Of a stretch of 64,000 bases of DNA, positions 32,565 through 43,518 are shown piece after piece. This DNA comes from Acytostelium subglobosum LB1. Taxonomy: Eukaryota > Evosea > Eumycetozoa > Acytosteliales > Acytosteliaceae. Where the stretch lies: assembly GCF_000787575.1 (NCBI RefSeq), contig NW_012236506.1:4225-68224 (forward strand), read 5' to 3'. Numbering within the stretch: the stretch's first letter is position 1; every line of letters starts with the position of its first letter. Below the pieces are notes generated by a model that did no database searches, was not told where the DNA came from, and saw only the letters and a program-made list of their open reading frames with translations. The position numbers and the translations under genes are program-made.

Positions 32565-35387
32565 TTATGATGATGATAGGGATACAGTCATTGCTGTTGA
32601 TGTCGTTGATGTAGTCGAGGTCGTTGATGTTGTTGACATGGTTGTATCACCATCTGCTGTTGTCGTCGCGGCAGCAGCAGTAGTAGTAGTGGATGTTGTC
32701 GAAGTCGAACCTGGCGGCTTGCTTGTTGCCTGTTGCTCCACAGTCTCCAAATTCCAAAGTGACTTACCCAATTGTTCTTCCTAAAATATGGATAGGTGGA
32801 TATTACAGTTAGTGGCAGTGCCCTCATGTCATGGCTCATCCACTACATACTCTTGTGTAAGGCTGACCCATATCCCTTAGGAATTGTCTACTCAAGGCAA
32901 CTGCCATATCGGTCGAGAGGTTCAGATGTTGTGGATGGCAGAACTGGAGAATCCACTGAGGTAGCTTATTCCTCTTGTCCAACCTGTTGTATCGCTATTG
33001 ATTGATTGAATGAGTGAATAAATGAGTGAGATCAATCACAGTATCGCATATGTGGTGAACATACCTTGTCAGCAAAGATCATGATGCCATAGTCTGACTT
33101 GCCTCTGATTACTCTGCCAACGCACTGGGATGCTGTCCTCATTGCATCGAATGTGAGGAACTCATTCTCTTTGATCTGGTAGTTGTCTCGAAGGAACTCC
33201 AGTCGAGCTCTGAGCACACGACTCTCTGTGTTGATGTAGGGTATGCCATAGAGGATGACACAACGTCCATATTGGTTGTCAAAGTCGATTCCCTCAGACA
33301 CCTTGCCACGCGCCACCGACAACAGCACGGCACCTCTACCACTGTCGCATGCTTTCTTATAGTTCTGCAGTGCCAGTGCTGACTCGGCTGCGTCTGACGT
33401 CTCGACGAATATCAGTTTGTTCTGCAAGATGTTGTTGAGCAGACCCATTTCATTCCACATCGATACGATCTGTTCCATGTAGCTGTAGCTGGTGAAGAAG
33501 CAAATGATACCATCCGGTACGATTGCACTCATCTCCACGAGCAATGATCCATAATTCCTAATCACAGCAGTGTCGTGTCGATTCTCAAACTTAGTGCTCA
33601 CTGATATCTGATCAGCGCCTCTTGTCAATATCTGTAGATGTGATGAGGATGTTAGCGAGGTGAGGCAGAGGCGAGGAAGGACGGCAGCGACTTACACATG
33701 GACATATACAACTCCTGTGAAGACTCATTGGTAGTCGCTCCACCATTGTTGGTCTAAAGTTGAGTATCTTTGTGTAGATATCCAGTGGGGAGAGTGTACC
33801 AGATGTGATGATCACTGACTTGAACTTGTCAAAGATTGGCTTCATTCCAATGGATGCGTCCAGACAACTGTTGTTGGTGTGATGCATGAGTTAATGATGT
33901 TTGATTAGCTCTCGACATTGATCAATCAATCAATTGATCTTACCAGAACTGGAATATTGGCTCAATCTGATTGGGCGATCTTTGATCATAGGGCTCGATG
34001 ATGATGAGGAATCCCTTGCTGTAGGTTCCAACTAGCGTGGCAAAGTCAGCAATGACAGAGATGGATGAGAAGTTGTTGATGTCTGAGATTTGAAGTGTGC
34101 GTAGTAGTGAGCTGAGACGTGACGAGCAGAACCTGAGTGTCTTGGCATTGATATGTGTGGCGTGATAGAGGTTCTGCAAGAAGGACAGCGGTGACTCTGA
34201 GATGACCATCTGCGACTTTAGTCGATTGCGCATGTAGTCTACAAAGCGACGAAGCAATGACATAAAGTGCTCGGCCTTTCTAATGTTGCCGGGAACGGCC
34301 TCCTTGAGCACGTCTGCGGGCAATACTGGGTCGGCTGCCAGCTCGTCCCTTGGTGTCGAGTCTGTACGAGCCAGTCCCTGTACCAATCTCCTATACTCCT
34401 CCTGTAGTCGTCTTGCATCAATCTTCTTGAGGCTAATGATTGATATAGATGGAGAGGTGTGAGTGAAAGGGGATTCGCAGGACACATGAGATACTTACTT
34501 CTCGATTGAGTTTGACAACTTGGTAAGGTTCTTGGCACTGTTGTCCAATGTCTTGTTGTCAATGTTGATGCTGAGCGAGTTGATGCATACGTTGTCAATG
34601 TTGTGTGCTTCATCAAAGACGACGATCGAGTTGCTCGCAAACTTGGACGAGATGAGCGATGATATCTTGGGGTCGAGCAAGTATTGATAGCTGAAGATGA
34701 CGATGTTGGCCGTGTTGATAAGGTGTCGCGACAGGAAGTATGGACACATCTTGTGCTGAAGACCAAACTCGCGCATGTCATCAATCGAGTAGACGCCCTC
34801 CAATGTTGTCTCTTGGCCGCCATTGCCCTCAAAGTTCTCAAAGAAATCGCACTTCTTATCGTTGGAGGCGTTCTCGCGCACCCAAGGCGCAGTACGGTCG
34901 CGACACATCGAGTCGACCACCTTGCCATCGCGCTGCTCGCTGACCAGTGGGTGAACACACAGATTGCGACGAGAGGTCATTGCCAGTGCGAGTGTCTTTG
35001 GCGCTGCATCGGCCATCTCTGAATTCCTATAAGCTATAACTCTCCTCAGTTCTTCCATCGCCTGTTCAATCTCTGGCACTGTTCTCGAGCAGTAATATAG
35101 TTGAACATGATGTTTGACCTGATACGATGTGATCAATGACAACAGAGACACTGTCTTTCCCGTACCTGATGGCATCTCTAGCATACATGGTCCCTACATT
35201 AATGATTGAAAGTGTGTTAACATCAATCAATCAATCGATCAATTCATTCAATCATTCAATCTGAGTGATGATGATGACTTACACCAGCATCCAATGCTCG
35301 CTTCAAATGGAGCATGTAGTTGTATTGCTCAGGATAGATGTATGCATAGGGGAAGTAGACCAACAAGTCTTCAATGTAGAACTTCAT
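32565..35387 (-). CDS. repD: XPD/ERCC2 DNA helicase (TFIIH subunit)
   Basis: Seven exons (35387-35283, 35193-34499, 34432-33944, 33867-33696, 33631-33065, 32994-32851, 32780-32565) give 795 aa. XPD is the 5'-3' helicase of TFIIH, for nucleotide excision repair and transcription. Seen: the start [21 protein letters not shown]; Walker A PSGTGKT (43-49); four iron-sulfur cysteines near 113, 132, 150 and 185; DEAH at 229-232; [22 protein letters not shown]; and [14 protein letters not shown]. The C-terminus is conserved up to [12 protein letters not shown], then ends in a Thr/Ser/Ala low-complexity tail of about 50 residues that human XPD lacks. All six introns (64-89 nt) fall where removal restores the family sequence. 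The start chosen is the ATG of MKFY; ORF sequence upstream is not conserved. Confidence 0.97.
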
Positions 35388-35626
35388 TGTTGTCTCTCTG
35401 TATGTATCTGTCTCTATCACTCTCTTAAACAAGTGATCTTCATTTCGACTCAATGATTTGATTTGATGTAGTGTCACACTTCTGTCTGTTGGGCGACCCA
35501 ACAACTAAACTTCAATTTCCTAGAAGTTGGCAGTTGATCAAGATGTCAATCAATCAATTGATCAAGGACACTAATTCGTCTTTATGTCTTTGTAAATAAT
35601 TATTATTACAATCCATTGTTATTACT

Positions 35627-35633
35627 CCCATAA
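35627..35633 (+). promoter_or_regulatory. CCCATAA upstream element (DUSE)
   Basis: Exact CCCATAA preceded by an AT-rich context, matching the core of the Dictyostelium upstream sequence element reported about 60 nt before spliceosomal, SRP and other small-RNA genes. The next 60 nt lead straight into the GC-richer structured block at 35690. Confidence 0.6.
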
Positions 35634-35689
35634 TTTATTAACTGATGGGTTGACGATCAACATAAAACTTTGATCATGACACTGGAGTG

Positions 35690-35852
35690 ATGGCTGCAGA
35701 AAGGAGTGAACGTGTTGTCGGTCCACCAGTAACTTAGCAGAACTGTCAGGATTCGAAGGTACCTGGATCTATAGTCTGGGTAGTGAACGGTACTCATCCG
35801 AGGATGGGAAGCAGCGTGGCGACAAGGTCCCCACACAGAGAAACTGCTTTTT
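35690..35852 (+). ncRNA. Candidate structured small RNA, about 160 nt
   Basis: The block starts about 60 nt after a CCCATAA element and ends in TTTTT (35848-35852), a polymerase III stop. It is richer in G+C than its flanks and codes for nothing. It can fold: TTGTCG plus CCAC (35715-35726) pairs with GTGG plus CGACAA (35816-35825) with a 2-nt bulge; CTCATC-CGAG-GATGGG forms a tetraloop hairpin (35793-35808); GCAG near 35695 may pair with CTGC just before the T run. I found no match to U1, U2, U4, U5, U6, U3 or RNase P signatures. GGGAAGCAGC beside the tetraloop hairpin is faintly like SRP helix 8, but not enough to name it. Confidence 0.5.
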
Positions 35853-36031
35853 ATATATATTATATTGTTGTAGAATCCTTGATCAAACACACAAAGATTG
35901 ATTCTGACGTTTTAAATGATCATTGATTGATTGGTGTGTGTGGCTGTCAACTTCACCCAAACCACAATCAATCAAACATTCATTCACACATCCAATCAAT
36001 CAATCAAACACACACACACAAACAAATACAA

Positions 36032-37241
36032 ATGAGATATAGTACAACAACAGCAGCAGGATTGTTATTGTTGTTGCTGGTGGCATTGGCCAACACAACA
36101 TTGATAATGGCCAACGATAATATAGTAGTGTCAGACGTCATTGTATTGACTGATAAGAACTTTGATCAGAATGTAAAGTCTGGAGGCTCATGGCTAATAG
36201 AGTTCTACGCACCATGGTGTAGCTTCTGTAAGAAACTGGCACCAATCTACGAGGAGTTGGCTACCAAGGTCAAGGGCAATGTGAACATCGCTAAGATCGA
36301 CTGTACAGTCGAGCGTTCAACTTGTCAGCGTTACGAGATCATGGGTTATCCAACACTTAAGTTGTAAGTTGTAACTTTGACCATTGATCATACCAATGAT
36401 GGATGTAACTAACTAACAACCAATCAAACAAGTGTATCATCTGGTGTAGTATATGAACATCAGGGCGAGAGAACATTGGAGGCATTGGAACAGTATGTAT
36501 TGGAGGGCTACAAGTCTTCAAAGACTGTACAGGTGGCAGAGGACAGCCTAAGTGGTGTGAAGGATTTGACTGAGGATAACTTTGGCGAGACGGACAATGG
36601 CAAGCGTTGGTTCATCATGTTCTACGCACCATGGTGTGCCTACTGCAAGAAGTACATGCCAGTGTTTGAGGACATTGCTCCAAGATTCAAGGGCACCGTA
36701 CAGTTTGCCCGTGTCAACTGCCAAGAGCACCCAGGTCTTTGTGAGTTGTACCAGATTCCAGGCTACCCAACAATCAAATAGTAAGTTGATTGAGTGTCCG
36801 CAACAACAACAACAGCATCAAAGCAGTAGTAGTAGTTCATTGATTAACATATTGTATTACTATAGTTTGGAAGGAGCAGGCTATCGCGACTTTGGCATGG
36901 AGCCATCAGAGTCCAACATCCAACAGTACTTGACTGCAGACTTTGCTAACTCACCATTGAAAGGAAAGCCATGGCATCCAGCTCTCTCCCTCATTCATGT
37001 AAGTACTTGCCATCTCTCTAACCGACTATGGTTGTCGCGACAATCTCGTCACTGATGTCTAACGAACATCCAATCCAATCCAATCTAGAACGTCTTGGTG
37101 GAGTATGTCTATTTGTTCTTGGCACTGGCGTTCGTTCTTGGACTCTTCATGGGTTACACTTTCTTTGGAGGTTCATCTTATGAGCAGTATCCAGAGCAAG
37201 GCCAGACGGCCACCGCCCCAAAGCCCGATAAACAAGATTAG
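36032..37241 (+). CDS. Membrane-anchored protein disulfide isomerase, two thioredoxin domains
   Basis: Four exons (36032-36363, 36433-36780, 36866-36998, 37089-37241) give 321 aa. A signal peptide (poly-Leu core, cut near ALANTT or IMA) is followed by two thioredoxin folds with the redox motifs WCSFC (Cys63/Cys66) and WCAYC (Cys179/Cys182), each with the cis-Pro segment GYPT. A membrane helix (about 275-297, YLFLALAFVLGLFMGYTFF) and a short tail ending PDKQD follow; there is no KDEL, so the anchor probably holds it in the secretory pathway. It should catalyse disulfide formation or exchange in the ER. The layout resembles TMX-type proteins but with two Trx domains close together. Start chosen at the ATG before the signal peptide. 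Confidence 0.93.
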
Positions 37242-39283
37242 GAAAGTCTCGTTTTTGACCTACCTTAACCTCTATCATGACTGCTCACTCTATAGACGCT
37301 TATCAACAACTCGTTACGGGGTTGCATGTGCATTGTCGCTATCCCTTTTGCCTGTTCTTATTCCAATGCTTACCGATGGTTGTGGTTGTTGTCTGTCGGT
37401 CTGTCGGTCTGTTTGTCAGTTGGTTAAATGAATGAGCAACAGCAGCAACCACAACAACAAGTTCCTTTCCATAATTTGTAGTTGACTAGGATCTTTTGGA
37501 AGGACATTAAGATAATCCATGTGTTAGATTGCTTGCTTCTCCAATCCAATCACAAGCCTTGCCTCTACACCGAGCATTAGTAGTAGACGAACTTGAAGTG
37601 ATGGGATATGATTGTTGTGTGTGTTGGTGTGTTGGGGCTTCTGAGAAGGGCTTTGATCAGTGTGTTTCAGTCTTCTAAAGTCCCACGGTCATCCTTGGAC
37701 TGCTTCAGGACAATCAACTGCTAGAGGAAGCACATCCAATATTGATGATGATGTGGATGGAGAGTGTGTGTTCACGTCAACACAATTGATTAAAGGTATA
37801 GGATCATAAGTTAGGAGTTCCTATCTATATTCAATCACTCTTTGGAATAGAACTCTCCTTTAGAACATAATTAATATAATAATCTAAAGTTGATCCATAA
37901 GGGGAGGTGGGAGGGGAATGTCAGTCTTAGTTGTAGTGTGTGAGAGTGGTGAGTCTCTTATGTGTGTCCTTGTGGCCTTTCGAGGCTTCAAGTGTGTGTG
38001 TTTCCATTCAAAGGACTCGTCAAAACGAACAAAACCCACACGTGTCCAATTGAAACCATCGGGCCAAAGATGGAAAGTCGGTCCATTCCAACGTCATTGG
38101 ACATAAGTAGTCACGTAATGGTTTGGGTTACTTTGAGTATAAGGGACACTCATACACCATACACCTAACTACACCTCTCCAGTTCACTATTAAATCTACC
38201 AATCGTCATTGACATGAATACATCTATTCCTTTCTTCCATTTCATTCATTCATTCATTGACATCCATCCAACCTATCCATCCTACAAACTAATTGTTATC
38301 AACAACATAAATACTTACATATCTACATTATTTGGTGCCTTTCCACTACAATCAAACACTCTTTCGCTTGTAAGAATATAATTATCTTCCATCGACACTA
38401 TATAAATATTTAAATATTAATATTATCTATTTTAATTAATTAATTAAAATTAATATTATATATCTGTATATTATTTATCTATACTCTCTCTATCACAAAC
38501 AAGTACGTATCTATGTTCAATCTTATGTTATTGGTCAGTGATCTCGGTGGAATGATTTAATATAGAGACGACATATTCATCCGTAGATCCCAAGATGGGT
38601 GATTATCCATCAATCAATCAATCAAACAAGTCGACATGTGTGTTTGTGTGTCAATGCGTGTGATTGATTGATTGAAAGATTGCTCAATCAGTGTGTGTGT
38701 GCGTTAGTGGACTTGTTGTGGCTCAATGGACAGATTTATATGATTAATTAATTGATGGATGGGGTAGAGATTACCGATCGGTAATCACTGTCATCCAGAC
38801 CTCCTCCTCCCTGTCTCTCTATCGTCTTGTTATTGGTGATTCAATCCCAGCATCACTAACAATTGGATCAACAAACTCAACATGAGATTTATCTAAGAGT
38901 GTAGAGTGATTGATAAATCAATACAATGTTGTTGTCCACAACCCATCCATCCTCTAATGCCAGCCATTAGGCGAATGGTTCCCTCCATCCCTCCTTCTAT
39001 CCCTCCTCCTATACATGTACCTCTGCTTGAACGTGACTAACACCTGGTCCATTCCACCTCTTCCATCTCTATCTCTCTCTCTCTCCTCCTACATAAATTA
39101 CTCCAGGTCTTCATCAACATCATTATCATCATAACTATATCAACTTCAAAATAATAATAATTTATTATCTATCTATTTATCAATAACTAATTATCTGTAT
39201 ACATCATTCGTTTAATCAAACATTCACTCACCCAATCAATCAATCAATCAATCACACACTTCAATCAATCACTCACACAAACA
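37242..39283. promoter_or_regulatory. 2-kb gene-poor region upstream of rdeA
   Basis: No gene can be supported in 2042 nt. From 38380 on it is very AT-rich, with a 22-bp AT palindrome at about 38440-38461 (TTAATTAATTAA core). At 38769-38786 there is a perfect 18-bp palindrome (listed apart). The last 60 nt before the rdeA start are CAATCA/CACTCA repeats, as in other 5' leaders here. The length suggests complex developmental control of rdeA. ORFs such as 37918-38168 are low-complexity and unconvincing. Confidence 0.55.
38769..38786. promoter_or_regulatory. Perfect 18-bp palindrome, about 500 nt before rdeA
   Basis: GATTACCGATCGGTAATC reads the same on both strands over all 18 bases, and it contains C and G where the surroundings are AT-rich. 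Such a site suits a dimeric transcription factor. No factor can be named. Confidence 0.5.
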
Positions 39284-40186
39284 ATGATTTCCAACTTTGA
39301 TGGTCCAACTCCAAAGGAGCGCTTCCTTTCAAAGACACTGGCCGAGTACTCTGATGGCGACTTGGAGTTTGAGAATGAGCTGATCACATCTTATATAGGT
39401 TCTGTAAAGGAACATCTGCCTCAGTTGGAAGCCTCACTCAAGAAGCGTGATGAGAAGGACAGTATTCTACACTCACACGATATCAAGGGTTCCAGCAGTT
39501 ACATTGGTGCCGAAGCCGTCCGTTTCCTAAGTGGCAAGATGGAGGCATATTGCAAAGAGGGTCAGTTGGAGAAGGCTGAAGAGTACTTTGATGAGCTGAG
39601 TGCCGAGGTTGACCAGTTGTTCATTCTCTTGGAGAAGCACATTGGTGTCGAGTCATCAGTGGTCGTGTCCTCCACCGCGCCCGAGGTTGTTGCCGCCGAT
39701 GAAGCCGCTTCAGAGTCACAATCAGAGTCAGAGAAGAAGATCTCTGGAACGAGCAAGGAGAAGAAAGAGATTAGAAAGACAGAGGTCGACCCAAATGATG
39801 ATGGTGAATATGAGGAGGAAGTCACAATAACATTGGTCGACGACCATTCAAAGAAACAGGTCACACCAGACAAGAGATCATCAACTTCAACATACACAAC
39901 TACAAGCAACAACAATAACAGTGCCAGCAGCTGCAAGAACAGTGGAAATGTTCGTCAACAATCACCTGGCAGCTATGGTAGTGCCATCTCAAGTGTATAT
40001 CCATCGTCGTCCCGCGACAAACTGAGCCGGGAGTACCCTCTCGGAGCACAACCTACATCGCCCTTCACAACCAGCAAAGGTAACAACAGTACCATCGAGA
40101 AGAGTGGTGGCTCTAGCTCTGGCTCATGTGGTGTCAAACTACGAGAGGCGGTCTACCTCGGAGCCAGCTCAGTAGCAAACCATTGA
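39284..40186 (+). CDS. rdeA: Histidine phosphotransfer protein, RdeA-like
   Basis: Single exon, 300 aa. RdeA carries phosphate between hybrid histidine kinases and the response regulator/phosphodiesterase RegA, thereby setting cAMP levels in dictyostelid development. The HPt helical bundle spans residues 1-120 and holds HSHDIKGSSSYIGAEAVRFL; the phospho-accepting histidine falls at residue 65, as in D. discoideum RdeA. The remaining 180 residues are an acidic, then Ser/Thr/Asn-rich tail (SESQSESEKK, TYTTTSNNNN, SGGSSSGSCG) without a domain; it looks longer than in the known protein. It is convergent with a TKL kinase gene, 190 nt away. Upstream lies a long regulatory region. Confidence 0.88.
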   Translation: MISNFDGPTPKERFLSKTLAEYSDGDLEFENELITSYIGSVKEHLPQLEASLKKRDEKDSILHSHDIKGSSSYIGAEAVRFLSGKMEAYCKEGQLEKAEEYFDELSAEVDQLFILLEKHIGVESSVVVSSTAPEVVAADEAASESQSESEKKISGTSKEKKEIRKTEVDPNDDGEYEEEVTITLVDDHSKKQVTPDKRSSTSTYTTTSNNNNSASSCKNSGNVRQQSPGSYGSAISSVYPSSSRDKLSREYPLGAQPTSPFTTSKGNNSTIEKSGGSSSGSCGVKLREAVYLGASSVANH

Positions 40187-40376
40187 TCAACTTGAGTGGT
40201 CTCACCTACTACCCGCCCATCCATATACTGGGGAGGGTACCTGTATACAATAAAACCAAACTACCAACCATCCATCTTGTCTCCTCCTCTCACTTATGTG
40301 ATAGTTCAGTTCAACTTGCGCCCAGGTCAGCCAGTCGAGGGAATGGGGATAGGTGTCGTTCCAAACCATGTTCAGT

Positions 40377-43300
40377 TTATTGAATGGACTCCAGGTGATC
40401 CCTGTAGAGCTGCTCAATGTCCAGCAACACTTGCTGGCAGGAGGGTCGCTGCGAGGGGTCCTGGTGCCAACATCTCTGTATGATGTCTTTTAGCATGGCT
40501 GGCACGTTGGGTGGCATGGTCGGACGCACGCCTTGCTTTGTGAATATAGGTATTTGATAACTAAAGGAGATCTGAGGTATATCATCGAATGGTCGCTTGT
40601 AGCGTCCAGTGAAGAACCTATTAGTCAACTCCCATAGTACTATACCCAGTGAATATACGTCCGATGAAGGGCTTGGTGCAACATCATCAAACAACTCCTA
40701 TATATTGTGATTGATTGATTGAATGGTTAGGATATGAATGAGTGGACGATGGATGGATGGGATGGTTCCACTTACCGGCGCCATGTAATCCAGAGTTCCT
40801 TTGAGTGTGCTTGTCTGGACGTTGGTCTCTCTCGTTAAGCCAAGGTCAGCAACCTTGAGCTCATAATGAGATGTTATTAATAAATTATGTGGCTGGAAGA
40901 TGGATTGATGGTTAGTATCGTGTTGGTTGTGGCCATCGCTGGCCCTTGATCATGGATACATACCTTTATATCTCTATGTACAAGTGCAGGAGTCATAGTA
41001 TGTAGAAAATTAATCCCCTCTGTAGCCTCCAGCATCCACTTGAGTACCAACTCCCAGTTGAAGACAAAGTTCTTCTTGGTCATCATCTTGGCTAGACTGC
41101 CATTGCCACAGTACTCCATAACCATCAGGAGCTTGTTCTCCTTGGACGCGCCATACAGCTTGATTAACCGCGGATGCGACGTCATGCTCAGGATACGATA
41201 CTCCTTCTTGAACGACTCCCATTGCTCTGGCGTGCTGTCGTTCAACACCTTGATGGCCACGGTCTTGCCCTTGTACGTGCCCTTGTATACACGCGAGAAG
41301 GAGCCCTCGCCAATCTTGGTGGTGATGGACAGGTCCGACTGACTGATCCATCGTATCTCCTTCTTGGGATACTCGCCCATCTTCCAGTTCTTGACCTTGC
41401 GGTACAGTGGCGGGTGGTAATGATGGTGTTGATGCTGTTGTTGGTGATGGTAGTTGGTGTGATGATGGTGGTGATGTTGATTGACTGGTGTTCTGTTGTT
41501 TGAACTGCTGCTGGTTGNAGCTCGAGTCCATGTCTGAGGCCAGGCTGGACTCGTTCAGACTCATGCATGGAAGTGACGACGAGATCTCTACAGAAGAGTG
41601 TGCTGCTGTAGATGATGAGTGCGACACGGCCAAAGGTGAGGAGAATGAGGATATAGGTGATATCTCGTCTGCTGCACAATGTTGTTGTCTTGGTCCATGA
41701 TGAGGCAAGTGATGTTGATGATGATGATGTTGTGCATCAGACGAGTCTGAATGGTTTGAACTGACAGAGCATCGACTATTCCCTGTTGTAGTTGATGAGT
41801 TGGAGGTTAGTGGATGGCCACCGACAGTCCATTGACGTGTCTTGATTGTTATACATACTCGATGTCTTTAATATAAATACAGATGAGCTGGACCATTTCC
41901 TTTGGGCCTTGAGGATCTTCTCATCATTGTGTAGTTGTCGCTCGGCTGGCTTGCCCATCTCGCTGTGATGTCCAAGACTGCCACTGCTGCCCAGTGATGA
42001 GTCGTTGAGTGACTTTGTGATGTATAGAGTGAGTGTTGATGGATCGATTGTGGTCGTGCTCAGTAGCATTGATATCAGGTCGGTCACGGTGGTCGATGGA
42101 TATACCTTGACTCGCCAGCTCTCTCCAGTGATGCCACGATACACTTGAACATATGATGGTGTAGGCTCCAATAATGATGTTGTTATTGATGTTGTTGGCG
42201 ATGGATCGAAGGGATTATCGAAATACTTGATGCCACTGCCAGACATGTTATTGATGTTATTGTAATCTTTGTTGTTGCCATTGTGATTGCCAGAGATGTT
42301 GTTGTTGTGGCTGTGACTGTTGTTGGCGCCATTGTTGGTTTGATTGTTGTTGCTAAACTTTGTTGCAAGGCGCTTCTTGCCACGCTTAAGTATTGAACTG
42401 ATCATGCTGGCCTTGCCTTGTGGCTTAGCGTTGCTAGGTGGTAGTATGGTGTAGTTTGAGCAATTGAGACTTCTTGGCGTTGTTGATGGCGAAACATTCA
42501 ATGGCGAGTCGACTGCCGCATGGTTGTTGACGCCGCACATTGATATACTATTGAAACTGCTTGACAACAATGGATTATTACTACTGCTGCTGATCGATTG
42601 GCCAAGTGTTGAGTCGTTCTGAATAGATGAAGAGAGAGGTGTGGGGACACACGCCAGACAATGCAGGGACTGCGGGGAATGGCAGTCGGACCAGTTGCTA
42701 GAGTATGACAGTGACAGTGGCTGAGTGTTTGGACTTCCTTCCAAAGGTGATATCCTGAACGAGTCACAGAGGCGTGGCGAACCCGAGCCTTGAGTGCGAC
42801 CTCCTCCGTTGGGACAATCAACAGGCGGCAGTGAGGGCGACCTTCCCTCGCGCATTCTTCTCGAACTCTGATTGTATAGGTCTTGCAACAGGTTCAGCTG
42901 ATGCTGCTGATGGGGAGTGAGTGTGGCAAGGAACTCTGTTGTTTGTGCTCCCTGTTGCTGCTTCTGCTCTCTGTCCATATAGACCTCTGTGAGTTCGTCG
43001 TCATTGTCATCGTCATTGTCGTCGTCGTCGTCGCAACTGTCCAGATCAATGTCGCCAAAGCTTTCGTCGTCGGTCTCTGTCAATGTGTCGCATGTTATGC
43101 TCAGCTCGTTGAACGATGGTTGATTGAGGCTGTCGGCATTGTTTGTTGTCAATGTGTTTCCGGTCATAATGGTAGTGGTTGGAGCTGTGGCAGTTGTATG
43201 TGTGGCAGTGGCTGTATGTTCATCTGTGCTGTTTCCACTGTATAGGACTTCGCGAGGTGTTTCCAGTCCTGTGTCCGCGGACGACTGGATCTGGTTAGCT

Positions 43301-43518
43301 TGTGGCGGTTGTGGTGTATTTGAGTTTGTATTGTTGTTGTTGGCTGGATGATCATCGCTGTCCGAGTACAGATCACTGTTGTTGCTGTCACTGCTACTGC
43401 TGCTGGACAGTGCCAACCTATCGAAACTGTCATCGCCTTCAGCCTTGCGATGTACTGCCAGATTGATTGTTGTCGCTCTCGAGTAGAAGCTGCTATCAAT
43501 AGACAGCATCGACATCAT
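40377..43518 (-). CDS. TKL protein kinase with possible Ras-association-like domain (one sequence fault)
   Basis: Exons 43518-41859, 41782-40964, 40892-40776 and 40697-40377. The lengths are in frame only if the ambiguous base N at 41518 is spurious, giving 971 aa; as printed the frame breaks there. The N-terminal 450 residues are low-complexity (Ser, Asn, Asp, Gln, His). About 455-545 looks like a ubiquitin-fold Ras-association or RBD-type domain (YVQVYRGITGESWRVKVYPS, NDEKILKAQRKW). The C-terminal kinase is complete: GEGSFSRV (711-718), VAIK with Lys731, HRDIKPHN (His822), ADLG in place of DFG, APELF, SDVYSLG. ADLG keeps the metal-binding Asp. An acceptor-like site at 43573 suggests a 5' UTR intron; the first ATG after it, 43518, is taken as start, and there is no other usable ATG upstream. 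Confidence 0.8.
41518..41518. other. Ambiguous base that breaks the kinase reading frame
   Basis: Upstream of this N (on the minus strand) one frame reads ASDMDSS; downstream the kinase frame reads TSSSSNNRTPVNQ. They differ by exactly one base. Dropping the N makes them one frame (DSSSTSSSSNN), so the N is probably an assembly insertion rather than a real mutation. Confidence 0.8.

Larger units (their letters stand above)
35388..36031. other. Divergent intergenic region with candidate small RNA
   Basis: 644 nt between repD and the PDI gene. It holds the CCCATAA box and the structured, GC-richer block described separately. The last 80 nt before the PDI start are CAATCA and CACA repeats on the sense strand, probably 5' leader. 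Confidence 0.7.

Noticed and set aside
32536-32784. 83-codon plus-strand ORF rich in Val and Asp
   Set aside because: It is the antisense of the Thr/Ser-rich tail exon of repD; low-complexity repeats keep both strands open.
35740-35765. tRNA-like T-arm (GGATTCGAAGG) inside the candidate RNA
   Set aside because: No acceptor, D-arm or anticodon arm can be built around it.
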